Shown: piece by piece, positions 46,553 through 56,012 of the stretch
Position numbering within the stretch: the first letter of the stretch is position 1
Layout: every line of letters starts with the position of its first letter
NCBI RefSeq assembly: GCF_900172255.1
Contig: NZ_FWFU01000005.1
Span: forward strand, 42,859 to 106,858
Direction: 5' to 3'
DNA from: Roseovarius halotolerans
GTDB lineage: Bacteria > Pseudomonadota > Alphaproteobacteria > Rhodobacterales > Rhodobacteraceae
DNA length: 64,000 bases
The notes under the pieces: model-generated
Databases searched by the model: none
Told to the model about the DNA's origin: nothing
What the model saw: the letters and a program-made list of their open reading frames with translations, nothing else
Translations under genes and position numbers: made by a program

Positions 46553-47011
46553 ATGGCCCTCGACGCGATGGATCGTCGCTTGCTCGAGCTGCTTCAGCGG
46601 CGTGGCCGCATCTCGAATGCGGATCTCGCCGAGCATGTGAACCTTTCCGCCAGTGCGTGTCACCGCCGGGTGCAGCGGCTCGAGGCCGAAGGCTATATTC
46701 GCGACTACGTGGCGCTTCTCGATGCCCGCAAGCTGGGCGTCTCGGCCACCATCTTTGTCGAGATCACATTGGCCACGCAAGCCGACGAGGTGCTGGAAGC
46801 CTTTGAAAAGGCCGTTGCGCGAATTCCGGATGTGCTGGAATGCCACCTGACGGCGGGGGCGGCCGATTACATCCTCAAGGTCGTCGCCGAAAGCACCGAG
46901 GATTTCGCCCGCATCCACCGCCAATACCTCACGCGCCTGCCCAGCGTCGCCAAGATGCAATCGAGCTTCGCGCTGCGCACGGTGTTCAGCACCACGGCAT
47001 TGCCGGTCTGA
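46553..47011 (+). CDS. Lrp/AsnC-family regulator divergent from ald
   Basis: A 152-residue DNA-binding protein. It has an N-terminal helix-turn-helix (about 7-55, with LSASACHRRVQRLEAEGYI) and a C-terminal RAM effector domain (about 65-140, with GAADYILKVVAESTEDF). Its position divergent from ald suggests that it senses alanine and controls ald, as known for AldR/AdeR-type Lrp proteins. Start 46553 (MALDAMDRRLL) is preferred over a GTG six codons upstream. Confidence 0.9.
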   Translation: MALDAMDRRLLELLQRRGRISNADLAEHVNLSASACHRRVQRLEAEGYIRDYVALLDARKLGVSATIFVEITLATQADEVLEAFEKAVARIPDVLECHLTAGAADYILKVVAESTEDFARIHRQYLTRLPSVAKMQSSFALRTVFSTTALPV

Positions 47012-47055
47012 CGCGGCATCTTGCCATTCCCGCCCCGATCGTCAATCGTTCCGCC

Positions 47056-48645
47056 ATGAAATGGGATTATGTCATCGTGGGCGCGGGAAGCGCCGGTTGC
47101 GTTCTGGCCAACCGCCTCAGCGGCAAGGGTCACAAGGTGCTTCTGCTCGAGGCCGGCGGACGCGACAATTATCACTGGATCCGAATTCCGATGGGGTATC
47201 TCTACTGCATCGGCAACCCGCGCACCGACTGGTGTTTCCGCACCGTTCCCGAGGACGGTCTGAACGGGCGCTCGCTGGTCTATCCGCGCGGCAAGGTTCT
47301 GGGCGGGTGCAGTTCGATCAACGGAATGCTTTATCTGCGCGGTCAGGCCGCGGATTATGACGGCTGGCGGCAGATGGGCAATACCGGCTGGGGCTGGGAC
47401 GATGTGCTGCCCTATTTCAAACGCTCAGAGGATTACGTCGATGGCGCGTCGGACATGCACGGCGCGGGCGGCGAATGGCGGGTCGATAACCAGCGTCTGC
47501 ATTGGGATGTCCTGGACGACTGGAAAGCCGCCGCAATAGCCGCCGGGCTGCCCGCGAGCGATGATTTCAACACCGGCGACAACGAGGGCGTCGGCTATTT
47601 CAAGGTCAATCAGCGCAAGGGCTGGCGGCTCAACACCGCGCGCGCCTTTCTGGGCGCCGCCTCGGGCGAGAACCTGTCGGTCGAGACGCAAGCGCATACG
47701 CGGCGCCTGCTGCTGGAAGAGGGCCGCGTGGTGGGCGTGGAGTACGACCAGCACGGCAGCCGCAAGACCGCCCGCGCGCGCGCCGAGGTGATCCTTTGCG
47801 CCGGGGCGATCGGCAGTCCCCAGATCCTCCAGCTCTCGGGGATCGGGCCGGGCGATCTGTTGCAATCGCACGGCATCGAAACGCTGCGCGACATGCCCGC
47901 GATCGGCGGCAACCTTCAGGATCACCTGCAACTGCGCTGCTCTTGGCGCCTGACCGGGGCCAAGACGCTCAACACGCTGTCCGCGACGCTTTGGGGCAAG
48001 GCGATGATCGGGCTGGAATACATGATCAAACGAAGCGGCCCGATGTCGATGGCCCCCAGCCAGCTGGGCGCGTTCGCGAAATCGCGCGCCGACCTTGCGA
48101 CACCCGACCTGGAATTCCATGTGCAGCCGCTCTCGCTCGATGCCTTCGGCGAACCACTGCATGATTTTTCCGGCATGACCGCCAGCGTGTGCAACCTGCG
48201 CCCCGAAAGCCGGGGACATATCCGCATCACCTCGCCCGATCCCGCCGCGGCGCCCGAAATCGCACTGAACTACCTCTCGACCGATGGCGACCGGCAGGTG
48301 GCCGCCAACGCGATCCGGCTGGCCCGGCGCATCATGGATGAGGCCCCGATGCGCCGCTATGCCCCGCAAGAGGTTAAACCCGGCATCGCCGCGCAGGACG
48401 ACGCCGAACTGGCCCATGCCGCGGGCGATATCGGCACGACCATCTTTCACCCGGTCGGCACGGTCCATATGGGCGCGAATGACAGCGCGCCACTGGACCC
48501 GCGGCTGCGGCTGCGGGGGGTCGACGGGCTGAGGGTGGTGGATGCCAGCGTGATGCCGACCATCGTCAGCGGCAACACCAATTCCCCGACCATCATGATC
48601 GCTGAAAAAGCCGCTGACATGATTCTCGAGGATGCGCACAAATAG
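47056..48645 (+). CDS. GMC-family flavoprotein oxidoreductase (choline dehydrogenase-like)
   Basis: A 529-residue FAD enzyme that oxidises an alcohol. It has the nucleotide-binding start YVIVGAGSAGCVLANRL and the GMC signatures PRGKVLGGCSSINGMLYLRG and GAIGSPQILQLSGIGP. The C-terminal catalytic histidine region is FHPVGTVHMG, with the second site SGNTNSPTIMIAE. It resembles choline and long-chain alcohol dehydrogenases, but no betaine genes (betB, betI) are beside it, so the substrate is open. It follows the Lrp regulator after 44 bp. Confidence 0.92.
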   Translation: MKWDYVIVGAGSAGCVLANRLSGKGHKVLLLEAGGRDNYHWIRIPMGYLYCIGNPRTDWCFRTVPEDGLNGRSLVYPRGKVLGGCSSINGMLYLRGQAADYDGWRQMGNTGWGWDDVLPYFKRSEDYVDGASDMHGAGGEWRVDNQRLHWDVLDDWKAAAIAAGLPASDDFNTGDNEGVGYFKVNQRKGWRLNTARAFLGAASGENLSVETQAHTRRLLLEEGRVVGVEYDQHGSRKTARARAEVILCAGAIGSPQILQLSGIGPGDLLQSHGIETLRDMPAIGGNLQDHLQLRCSWRLTGAKTLNTLSATLWGKAMIGLEYMIKRSGPMSMAPSQLGAFAKSRADLATPDLEFHVQPLSLDAFGEPLHDFSGMTASVCNLRPESRGHIRITSPDPAAAPEIALNYLSTDGDRQVAANAIRLARRIMDEAPMRRYAPQEVKPGIAAQDDAELAHAAGDIGTTIFHPVGTVHMGANDSAPLDPRLRLRGVDGLRVVDASVMPTIVSGNTNSPTIMIAEKAADMILEDAHK

Positions 48646-48672
48646 GCCCCGGCAGGGACACCCGCCGGGGCC
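48645..48672 (+). terminator. Hairpin after the GMC oxidoreductase gene
   Basis: Perfect 9-bp stem GGCCCCGGC/GCCGGGGCC (48645-48653 with 48664-48672) overlapping the last base of the stop codon. There is no T-run afterwards, so it may be a Rho-assisted terminator or 3' end stabiliser. Confidence 0.55.
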
Positions 48673-48691
48673 GAACCGTCGCGCATTCTCC

Positions 48692-48764
48692 GTGAGTGAT
48701 GGCGCAGGCGGAACCTGTTAACAAATCAATCGTTACATTACTCACAATATGCGCGCTTCCGCCT
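48692..48764. other. Interleaved inverted repeats, possible pseudoknot RNA
   Basis: Two arm pairs are interleaved in the 247-bp region between the GMC hairpin and pnp. GTGAGTGATG (48692-48701) pairs with CATTACTCAC (48736-48745), 9 of 10. AGGCGGAA (48706-48713) pairs perfectly with TTCCGCCT (48757-48764). The order 1-2-1'-2' gives either a pseudoknot or two mutually exclusive hairpins. A further small CGGG/CCCG hairpin lies at 48784-48797. No coding potential is seen. Confidence 0.45.
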
Positions 48765-48862
48765 ACGATCATGGGGAAAAAACCGGGTTCTGTCCCGTAA
48801 GGAAATCCCTACCATCGGCATAAATCCGCTGCGACAAAACGCCGCGATTAGGCCGAAAACAA

Positions 48863-48893
48863 CGAAGGCCCCGGCATTCGCACGGGGCCTTCG
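48863..48893 (-). terminator. Rho-independent terminator of pnp
   Basis: GAAGGCCCC (48864-48872) pairs with GGGGCCTTC (48884-48892). On the minus strand GTTGTTTT follows. It lies 27 bp past the pnp stop. Confidence 0.8.
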
Positions 48894-48919
48894 CTCTAGT
48901 CGCGGAATCGGCAGAAGGC

Positions 48920-51055
48920 TCAGCCCTCTGCGCCTTCCTCTTTCTTGACCTCTTCGCCGGTCTCCTGGTCGATCATCTTCATCGACAGGCGCACCTTGCC
49001 GCGATCGTCAAAGCCCAGCAGCTTGACCCAGACTTCCTGACCTTCCTGCAACACATCCGAGGGATGGTTCAGGCGGCGGTTTTCGATCTGGCTGACATGC
49101 ACCAGACCGTCCCGCTTGCCGAAGAAGTTCACGAAGGCGCCGAAATCGACGATCTTCACGACCTTGCCCTTGTAGATGGCACCTTCTTCGGGCTCGGCGA
49201 CGATCGAATGGATCATCTCATAGGCCTTCTGGATCGCCTCGTTGTTGGGCGACGCGATCTTGATGATGCCCTCGTCGTTGATATCGACCTTGGCACCCGA
49301 CACTTCCACGATCTCGCGGATGACCTTGCCGCCCGAACCGATCACTTCACGGATCTTGTCGGTGGGGATGGTCATCGTCTCGATGCGCGGCGCGTGGATC
49401 GAGAAATCGCCCGCTTCGCTCAGCGCCTTGGACATCTCGCCAAGGATATGCATCCGGCCGTCCTTGGCCTGGGCCAGGGCTTTCTTCATGATCTCGGGGG
49501 TGATGCCCGCGACCTTGATGTCCATCTGCAGCGAGGTGATGCCATTCTCGGTGCCAGCCACCTTGAAGTCCATGTCGCCAAGGTGATCCTCGTCGCCGAG
49601 AATGTCGGTCAGAACGGCGTATTCACCATCCTCTTCCAGGATCAGGCCCATCGCCACACCGGCAACCGGCGCCTTGAGCGGCACGCCCGCATCCATCATC
49701 GACAGCGAACCGCCACAGACCGACGCCATCGACGAGGAGCCGTTGGATTCGGTGATCTCGGACACGACGCGGATCGTGTAGGGGAAATCGGTGGGCGCAG
49801 GCAGAACCGCCTGAAGCGCGCGCCATGCCAGCTTGCCGTGGCCGATCTCGCGGCGGCCCGGAGGGCCAACGCGACCCGCTTCACCGACCGAATAGGGCGG
49901 GAAGTTGTAGTGCAGCAGGAAGTTCGAACGGAAGTTCCCGTGCAGCGCGTCGATGATCTGTTCGTCATCGCCGGTGCCCAGCGTGGTCACGACCAGCGCC
50001 TGGGTTTCGCCGCGTGTGAACAGCGCCGAACCATGCGTGCGCGGCAGGAAGCCGGTTTCCGAACGGATATCGCGCACCGTATCGAGCGCGCGCCCGTCGA
50101 TCCGCTTGCCGGTCTTGACCACATCGCCGCGCAGAACGCTGGCTTCCAGCTTCTTGAGCGCGGCGCCAAGATTGGCATCCTCAAGCTGCTCTTCGCTCAG
50201 CGAATCCTTGATCGCCTGCTTGGCGGCGGCGACGGCGGTGGTGCGTTCCTGCTTGTCGGTGATCGCATAGGCAGCGCGCACCTTGTCTTCGCCCGCGGCC
50301 TTCACGGCGTCGTAGAGCTCGGAATAATCCGGCGGGGTGAAGTTGAAAGGCTCCTTGGCCGCATCTTCAGCCAGGTCGATGATCAGGTCGATCACCGGCT
50401 GGATCTGCTCATGCGCGAAATTCACGGCGCCCAGCATTTCGTCTTCGGTCAGCTCGTAGGCTTCGGATTCGACCATCATCACGGCATCTTTCGTGCCGGC
50501 AACCACAAGGTCGAGACGCTGATCGGGGTTGTTGCGCAGGTCGTGCATGTCTTCGACATCGGGGTTCAGGATGTATTCGCCATCCTCGTAACCCACGCGG
50601 CAACCCGCAATCGGCCCCATGAAGGGCGCGCCCGAAATGGTCAGCGCAGCCGACGCGGCGATCATCGCCACCATGTCGGGATCGTTGACAAGGTCATGCG
50701 ACAGCACGGTGCACATCACCAGCACTTCGTGCTTGAAGCCGCTCACGAACAGCGGGCGGATCGGACGGTCGATCAGGCGCGCGGTCAGCGTTTCCTTTTC
50801 GGTCGGACGGGCCTCGCGCTTGAAGAAGCCGCCGGGCACCTTGCCCGCGGCATAGTATTTTTCCTGGTAATGGACGGTCAGCGGAAAGAAATCCTGACCG
50901 GGCTTGGGTTCCTTTGCAAAGGTCACGTTGGCCATGACCGAGGTTTCCCCAAGCGTGGCGATGACAGAGCCATCCGCCTGACGGGCCACCTTGCCCGTTT
51001 CAAGTGTGAGGGTCTCTTCCCCCCACTGCATCGATTTTTTCACTTCTTTGAACAT
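48920..51055 (-). CDS. pnp: Polynucleotide phosphorylase
   Basis: Phosphorolytic 3'-5' exoribonuclease of the degradosome. The 711-residue protein has two RNase PH-like core domains: the first contains [22 protein letters not shown] (by parts), the second [12 protein letters not shown] and [20 protein letters not shown] domain (about 555-615, [10 protein letters not shown]) and an S1 domain (about 620-690, [20 protein letters not shown]) follow. It lies downstream of rpsO, the classical gene order. A terminator and 286 bp separate the two, so pnp likely has its own promoter there. Confidence 0.98.
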   Translation of the reverse strand: MFKEVKKSMQWGEETLTLETGKVARQADGSVIATLGETSVMANVTFAKEPKPGQDFFPLTVHYQEKYYAAGKVPGGFFKREARPTEKETLTARLIDRPIRPLFVSGFKHEVLVMCTVLSHDLVNDPDMVAMIAASAALTISGAPFMGPIAGCRVGYEDGEYILNPDVEDMHDLRNNPDQRLDLVVAGTKDAVMMVESEAYELTEDEMLGAVNFAHEQIQPVIDLIIDLAEDAAKEPFNFTPPDYSELYDAVKAAGEDKVRAAYAITDKQERTTAVAAAKQAIKDSLSEEQLEDANLGAALKKLEASVLRGDVVKTGKRIDGRALDTVRDIRSETGFLPRTHGSALFTRGETQALVVTTLGTGDDEQIIDALHGNFRSNFLLHYNFPPYSVGEAGRVGPPGRREIGHGKLAWRALQAVLPAPTDFPYTIRVVSEITESNGSSSMASVCGGSLSMMDAGVPLKAPVAGVAMGLILEEDGEYAVLTDILGDEDHLGDMDFKVAGTENGITSLQMDIKVAGITPEIMKKALAQAKDGRMHILGEMSKALSEAGDFSIHAPRIETMTIPTDKIREVIGSGGKVIREIVEVSGAKVDINDEGIIKIASPNNEAIQKAYEMIHSIVAEPEEGAIYKGKVVKIVDFGAFVNFFGKRDGLVHVSQIENRRLNHPSDVLQEGQEVWVKLLGFDDRGKVRLSMKMIDQETGEEVKKEEGAEG

Positions 51056-51285
51056 CGTGTTTTCCTAGTTGGGGGATGTCCGGGCGTATCCCGGCCCCCC
51101 GTTACAATGGCGGCCCCATTGCCGCCGACCCCAATCCATTCCCATGCGCCCGGGGTCAAAGGCATCACGTCACAGATGGGCGCGCATTACAGGAGTTTGG
51201 CCGATTTTGAAAGCAACGATCACAGCCGCCCCCGCGAATCGGACCGAAGCCGCTCAATCCGCACCGCCAGCGGCCCGCGCAAACG

Positions 51286-51314
51286 CAAAACGCCCGCTCT
51301 GTCGAGAGCGGGCG
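51286..51314 (-). terminator. Rho-independent terminator of rpsO
   Basis: Perfect 10-bp stem (51291-51300 with 51305-51314) with a GTCG-type tetraloop; on the minus strand GTTTTGCGTTTGCG follows. It lies 27 bp after the rpsO stop. The remaining roughly 230 bp before pnp should hold the pnp leader and promoter. Confidence 0.85.
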
Positions 51315-51341
51315 CTGGCAGTCCTGTGAGGACCGAAATCG

Positions 51342-51611
51342 TCAGCGGCGGATGCCGAGGCGCTTGATGAGGTCCTGGTAACGGCCCTCGTCCTTGCCCT
51401 TGAGGTAGTCCAGCAGCTTGCGGCGCTGGGCGACCATCTTCAGAAGGCCACGACGACCGTGGTTGTCCTTCTTGTGGGTCTTGAAATGCTCGGTCAGTGT
51501 GGAAATCCGCGTGGTCAGAATGGCGACCTGAACCTCGGGCGAACCGGTGTCGCCTTCCTTGGTCGCATATTCCTTCATGACGCGGTCTTTTTCTTCAGCA
51601 GTAATCGACAT
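51342..51611 (-). CDS. rpsO: 30S ribosomal protein S15
   Basis: Primary binding protein of the small-subunit platform. The 89-residue protein starts [16 protein letters not shown]. It has the S15 signature region [21 protein letters not shown] and [19 protein letters not shown]. Length is exactly the family norm. Start 51611 is preferred over an ATG 12 codons upstream because it matches the conserved S15 N-terminus. The 182 bp upstream hold no gene and probably carry its promoter. Confidence 0.98.
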   Translation of the reverse strand: MSITAEEKDRVMKEYATKEGDTGSPEVQVAILTTRISTLTEHFKTHKKDNHGRRGLLKMVAQRRKLLDYLKGKDEGRYQDLIKRLGIRR

Positions 51612-51793
51612 CGGGGTCTCCTTCTGGTCAGAGGGTCGAGGGCACAAGCCGGGATGTCGTCCAGCAGGGTCCTATGGAGAAATCCCCCGCTCAGGGCAGG
51701 GGATGGGCGCGTATAGAAGAAATCGGCCGGAAAGGAAAGGGGCAATCGCCGCCCTGTCCCGATGCGGACCCGCAGCCGGAACCGGACCCGTCG

Positions 51794-52933
51794 TCAGATC
51801 ACCGGCGCGTGGGGCAGCGCGCTTTCGGGGATCAGCGTGATGTCGTTCAGGCTCAGCCCCGCCGCGCCGGTCAGCAGCGCGATCCGCTCGCCGTTCAGCA
51901 CGAGGTGCTGCACATCGGCATCCCCTTCGTCGGGTTCGATGGCCAGCTCGGGATCGGGATCGGTGCTGTCGTCATAGATCACCATCAGCGCGTCTTCGGC
52001 GGCTGAGAAATCCGTGATCTCGGCCTGATGTTCCTGCGTGATCCAGTCACCCAGCACGAAACTGTCGGCACCCGCGCCGCCGGTGGCGATATCGTCCTTG
52101 CCGATCAGGATCGTATCGTCGTCATCGCCGCCATTGAGATAGTCGCGCCCGTCCAGATCCTCGAAATCCGGGGCTCCGAATCCCTCGCTTACGCCGATGA
52201 TCGCATCACTGCCCGGCCCGCCGAACAGCGTATCCTGCCCCAATCCGCCGATCAGCGTGTCATCGTCCAACCCGCCATGCAGCGCATCCTTCCCCTCATC
52301 GCCCATGAGCAGATCATCGTCCTCGCCGCCATGCAGCGTGTCGTCATCCGTGCCGCCCGACATCGTGTCCTGACCGCCATGACCATAAAGCGCATCTTGG
52401 CCGCCCTCTCCGGCCAGCGCGTCATCGCCCGCCTCGCCATGCAGCAGGTCGTCGCCCTCGCCGCCCAGAACCGTATCCTGCCCGTCCTGTCCGTATAGCT
52501 GGTCATCGCCCGACCCGCCCTCGACAAGGTCGTCGCCGCCATAGCCGTTGATCTGGTCGTCGCCCTCGCCACCCGCCAGCGTATCGTCAGTATCATCGCC
52601 CCAGGCAATCTCGCCCGGCTGCGCGCCGGGCTGCAGCACGGCAAGGTCCTCGCCCCCGGTCGCATCGCCCGGCTCTTCGGCCAAGGCGGCTGCGATATCG
52701 TCCGTGGCTTCGCCTGCGCCATCGCCTTCGGATTCATCGCCTGAAGCAGGTTCCGCTTCGTCCCCCGCCTCGTCCGGAATGGAATCGAGAAGATCGGTTT
52801 TCTGACCGCCCGCATGCACGGTTTCCGGCGGCCACAGCGAGGCATCCTGATCATCTTCCGGACCGAAGTCGAATCCGAAAAAGGCCGTCGCCCCAACCGC
52901 CATCAAACCCAGCAACCCTGCAATCATGAACAT
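51794..52933 (-). CDS. RTX/haemolysin-type calcium-binding repeat protein
   Basis: A 379-residue very acidic protein. A hydrophobic N-terminal segment (about 1-20) is followed by a Glu/Asp/Ala-rich stretch (about 25-110). About ten GGxGxDxLx nonapeptide repeats follow (about 112-260, e.g. GGEGDDQINGYGGDDLV), which bind Ca2+ in a beta-roll. The C-terminal domain has GADSFVLGDWI. RTX proteins usually leave by a type I system that reads a C-terminal signal, but none of those genes are nearby. The N-terminal membrane segment is unusual for that route. Role unknown. Confidence 0.85.
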   Translation of the reverse strand: MFMIAGLLGLMAVGATAFFGFDFGPEDDQDASLWPPETVHAGGQKTDLLDSIPDEAGDEAEPASGDESEGDGAGEATDDIAAALAEEPGDATGGEDLAVLQPGAQPGEIAWGDDTDDTLAGGEGDDQINGYGGDDLVEGGSGDDQLYGQDGQDTVLGGEGDDLLHGEAGDDALAGEGGQDALYGHGGQDTMSGGTDDDTLHGGEDDDLLMGDEGKDALHGGLDDDTLIGGLGQDTLFGGPGSDAIIGVSEGFGAPDFEDLDGRDYLNGGDDDDTILIGKDDIATGGAGADSFVLGDWITQEHQAEITDFSAAEDALMVIYDDSTDPDPELAIEPDEGDADVQHLVLNGERIALLTGAAGLSLNDITLIPESALPHAPVI

Positions 52934-53068
52934 TGCTTAAACCCGAAAATACCCGCAATGATTGAGCCACGAAATCCCTTTGCGGTCAATGCATTCCGCC
53001 AAAACCGGTTAACGGCGGATGAACCCGCAGGGCGCAGCCGGGTCCGCCCGAAACGGCATCGACGGGAC

Positions 53069-53098
53069 CATTCCTGTCAGCGGCGCGCAACAGGAATG
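53069..53098 (-). terminator. Inverted repeat after the carboxyltransferase gene
   Basis: Perfect 9-bp arms CATTCCTGT/ACAGGAATG (53069-53077 with 53090-53098) begin 6 bp after the carboxyltransferase stop. There is no T-run, so this is a weaker terminator candidate. Confidence 0.55.
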
Positions 53099-53103
53099 CC
53101 GTG

Positions 53104-54558
53104 TCACCGAACGGCTTTCTCGATGTAGTGAAACCCCGAAATGTCCGGCTTGGCCGCAATGCCCTTGATCAGGGTCAGCAGGGGCGTCTCTCCCAGCGGG
53201 TAATTCGTATCGATCGGGCCCGCCTGTTTCAGGGCGCCGTATTCGCGCTCGCCGTAGAATGCGGCCAGCAGCAGATCATCATCACTGTCGAACGGTCCGC
53301 GGCTATCACGCAGCCGTTTGATTGCGGGCGCAAGGCGTGCGCCCGGACGCTCGGTGATGGGCTCGGCCCCGCGGGTGATCTTGTCATAGAGGTTTTCATC
53401 GATGTTTCCCGCGATCTCACCGTAACCGCCTCGCACATAGAGCCGCACTTCATCGGGAACCGAGTCATATCGCTCCCTGCCTTGATCGCGCCCCATCACG
53501 TTCAGGATCGCCTGAGTGACTATATATTGCGCGAAGGGACTGACGATGATCGGATACCCAAGATCTTCGCGAACATGCCATGCCTCTTCGAGAATCTCGT
53601 TCAGCCTTCCATCAAGGCCCATCGTTTCAAGCTGGTAGGCAAGATTCGACACCATGCCACCCGGACACTGATGGCAGAAATGGAATTCATCATATTCCTT
53701 CACCTCGCCCACAGGCTTGTCTTCGGCCGCGGCGATGAAGGCCAGGCGCTCGGCGGCTTCCTCGATTGGTCCGAGATCGATCTCAACATCGAAACCCCGG
53801 CGGCGCAGGTTCCGGGCAACCGTTTCTGTCGGGCTGTGGCTAACGCCATTCGCCAGCGTCGAAGTCGCCGTATGCACAACGTCCACGCCATGTTCGACGG
53901 CCTGAAGAACGACATAGGGTGCCAGCCCCGAATTGCAGTGCGTATGGATCTGCAATGGCATCTTGCCCATGACTTTCTTGAGCGCGGGAACAAGTGTCGC
54001 CACGCGCTCGGGCCGCAGCAGGCCGCTGGCATCCTTCAGGAAGATCCCGTCGACGCCAAGCGCGATCAGCTCCTTGGCTTTCTTGACGTAATAGTCGTCG
54101 GTATGGACCGGGCTGTAGGTGAAGACCACGCCGCCCACGACATGAATGCCGTGCTTCTTGGCGGCACGAATGGGGATCTCCAGGTTGCGCATGTCGTTGA
54201 GCGCGTCATACGGCGTGTGATACCGCATACCGTTCGCGGCAAAACGCTCGGCGGCCAGTTCGACGATATCGTCGGGGAAGAACTCGAAGGTGAACAGGCT
54301 TTGACCGCGCGTGTGAATGATCAGCGGGGTTTCGGTCACCCAGCTGTTGAGGATCCGCATACGTTCCCACGGGTCCTCGTGCAGGTAGCGCACACACACA
54401 TCGAAAACCGCGCCGCCGACAAGGTCGATCGCCTCAAAACCGGCACGATCGAGTCGAGGGGCGATGTCCTGCATCATGCCCGTCGTCATGCGCGTCGCCC
54501 ACAGACATTGATGGGCATCGCGCAGCGTTACGTCCACAAGACGGATGGAGCGGTTCAT
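53104..54558 (-). CDS. Biotin-dependent carboxyltransferase subunit, PC/OadA type, divergent
   Basis: Transfers carboxyl from biotin to an acceptor. The 484-residue protein has the HMGL-like barrel of pyruvate carboxylase, oxaloacetate decarboxylase and transcarboxylase 5S. Expected metal ligands are present: D14 in RDAHQ, carbamylated K175 in FLKDASG, and H205/H207 in IHTHCNSG. The usual GIDVFRIFDALND segment reads GMRYHTPYDALND here (110-122), and RG-AN is HTRGQS, so the acceptor pocket is altered and pyruvate is doubtful. No biotin domain is fused. The start 54558 follows GGGAG and overlaps the biotin carboxylase stop. Confidence 0.88.
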   Translation of the reverse strand: MNRSIRLVDVTLRDAHQCLWATRMTTGMMQDIAPRLDRAGFEAIDLVGGAVFDVCVRYLHEDPWERMRILNSWVTETPLIIHTRGQSLFTFEFFPDDIVELAAERFAANGMRYHTPYDALNDMRNLEIPIRAAKKHGIHVVGGVVFTYSPVHTDDYYVKKAKELIALGVDGIFLKDASGLLRPERVATLVPALKKVMGKMPLQIHTHCNSGLAPYVVLQAVEHGVDVVHTATSTLANGVSHSPTETVARNLRRRGFDVEIDLGPIEEAAERLAFIAAAEDKPVGEVKEYDEFHFCHQCPGGMVSNLAYQLETMGLDGRLNEILEEAWHVREDLGYPIIVSPFAQYIVTQAILNVMGRDQGRERYDSVPDEVRLYVRGGYGEIAGNIDENLYDKITRGAEPITERPGARLAPAIKRLRDSRGPFDSDDDLLLAAFYGEREYGALKQAGPIDTNYPLGETPLLTLIKGIAAKPDISGFHYIEKAVR

Positions 54559-55916
54559 TGGTCTCTCCCGTGAAGTTGCGGCAGGAAGCGTTCTTCGACC
54601 CACTTGGTGTGGATGTCGCTTTCGATGAAATCCGGGTTGCAGACGATGTGGCGATGCAGGCCGAGGGTCGTCTCGATGCCCTCGACCCTGAAGGTCGACA
54701 AGGCTGCGCGCGCGCGCTCCAGAGCCTGCGCGCGATCAGCGCCATGAACGATCAGTTTCGCAACCATCGAGTCATAATAGGGCAGCACCGTGCTTCCTGA
54801 TGTGACGAACCCGTCGATGCGCACACCTGGGCCGCGCGGCGGTTCCCATTGCCGGATGCGGCCCGGGGAAGGGCGAAAATCGTTCTCGAATGACTCGGCG
54901 TTGATCCGGAACTCGATGGCGTGTCCTGCCCCGCTTTGCGGCGGTTCAACCGAGATGCCTTCACCGCGCGCAATCCGAAACTGTTCCGCGATCAGATCCG
55001 CACCGGCCAGCATCTCCGTGACGGGGTGTTCCACCTGAATGCGGGTGTTCATCTCGATAAAGAAAAACTCGCGCGTTCGGGGGTCGAAAATGAACTCGAC
55101 GGTGCCCGCGCCGCGATATTTCACACCTTCGGCAAGCCGCACCGCACTGGCGTGAAGCTCCGCGCGCTCTTCCCCGGTCAGAACCGGAGACGGGGCTTCC
55201 TCAAGCAGTTTCTGGTGGCGCCGCTGCACGGTGCAGTCGCGTTCACCGACATGAACGGCATTGCCTTTCCCATCGCCGAAAACCTGCACCTCGATATGGC
55301 GGACCTTCGATATCAGACGCTCGAGATAGACTGACGGGTCGCCAAAGGCCTGTTCCGCCTCGCGGCTGGCCTGGTCGAAAAGGCCTGGGAACTCCTCGGG
55401 GGTCTGCGCGATCCGCATACCTCGGCCGCCGCCGCCTGCGCTCGCCTTGATGAGTATCGGAAATCCGATGCTCTCGATATCCGCAGCGCTGGCATCGGCG
55501 CTGCTGACGGCCCCCTCGGAACCCGGAACAACGGGCACACCGTGTTTCTTGGCGGTCTTCCTGGCGGCCGCCTTGTCGCCCATCAGGCGAATTGTCTCGG
55601 CGTCAGGGCCGATAAACACCAGCCCTTCCTTTTCGCAGCGTTCCGCGAAATCGGCATTCTCCGCCAGGAAACCATAGCCCGGATAAACAGCGTCGCATCC
55701 ATGAGAAAGCGCGACATGCAACAGCGCATCCGCATTCAGGTAGCTTTGCGCGCTTGGCGCCGGTCCTATGCATGCGGAATGAGTGGCCGCCCACACATGC
55801 GGAGAGGCCGCGTCGGGGGCGGAATAGACGGCCACCGATTCAAGGCCGAGCGCGTTGCAGGCACGCACGGCGCGCAGCGCGATTTCGCCTCTGTTTGCGA
55901 TCAGAACTTTCTTCAC
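54555..55916 (-). CDS. Biotin carboxylase subunit (AccC-like)
   Basis: Carboxylates biotin on a carrier protein using ATP and bicarbonate. The 453-residue protein begins KKVLIANRGEIALRAVRAC and has the ATP-grasp loop KASAGGGGRGMR. It has RDCTVQRRHQKLLEEAPSP and the catalytic ENMNTR-type EMNTRIQVEHPVTEM. Length is the AccC norm. It starts with GTG at 55916 and is coupled to the carboxyltransferase gene by ATGA. It is divergent from the IclR gene. The acetyl-CoA carboxylase set is presumably elsewhere, so this one serves the dedicated carboxylase here. Confidence 0.93.
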   Translation of the reverse strand: MKKVLIANRGEIALRAVRACNALGLESVAVYSAPDAASPHVWAATHSACIGPAPSAQSYLNADALLHVALSHGCDAVYPGYGFLAENADFAERCEKEGLVFIGPDAETIRLMGDKAAARKTAKKHGVPVVPGSEGAVSSADASAADIESIGFPILIKASAGGGGRGMRIAQTPEEFPGLFDQASREAEQAFGDPSVYLERLISKVRHIEVQVFGDGKGNAVHVGERDCTVQRRHQKLLEEAPSPVLTGEERAELHASAVRLAEGVKYRGAGTVEFIFDPRTREFFFIEMNTRIQVEHPVTEMLAGADLIAEQFRIARGEGISVEPPQSGAGHAIEFRINAESFENDFRPSPGRIRQWEPPRGPGVRIDGFVTSGSTVLPYYDSMVAKLIVHGADRAQALERARAALSTFRVEGIETTLGLHRHIVCNPDFIESDIHTKWVEERFLPQLHGRDQ

Positions 55917-55981
55917 ATCAATCCCGAGTGATCAGATTTCGATGTCACTTAACCTGCCAGAAATAAGATCAATGGCAATCG

Positions 55982-56012
55982 AAATTTCATATTGTAAAAC
56001 AAAAAATTTCAT
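55982..56012. promoter_or_regulatory. AAATTTCAT direct repeats in the divergent promoter region
   Basis: AAATTTCAT occurs at 55982-55990 and 56004-56012, 22 bp apart, about two helical turns. It lies in an AT-rich 141-bp gap between the divergent biotin carboxylase and IclR genes. A TTGTAAAACAA palindrome lies between the copies. It is the natural place for an IclR operator controlling both directions. Confidence 0.5.

Noticed and set aside
49064..51367. Long open frame (767 codons) antisense to pnp
   Set aside because: The translated sequence is His/Arg/Asp-rich without domains, and pnp on the other strand is fully intact with all motifs. High GC suppresses stop codons in this frame.
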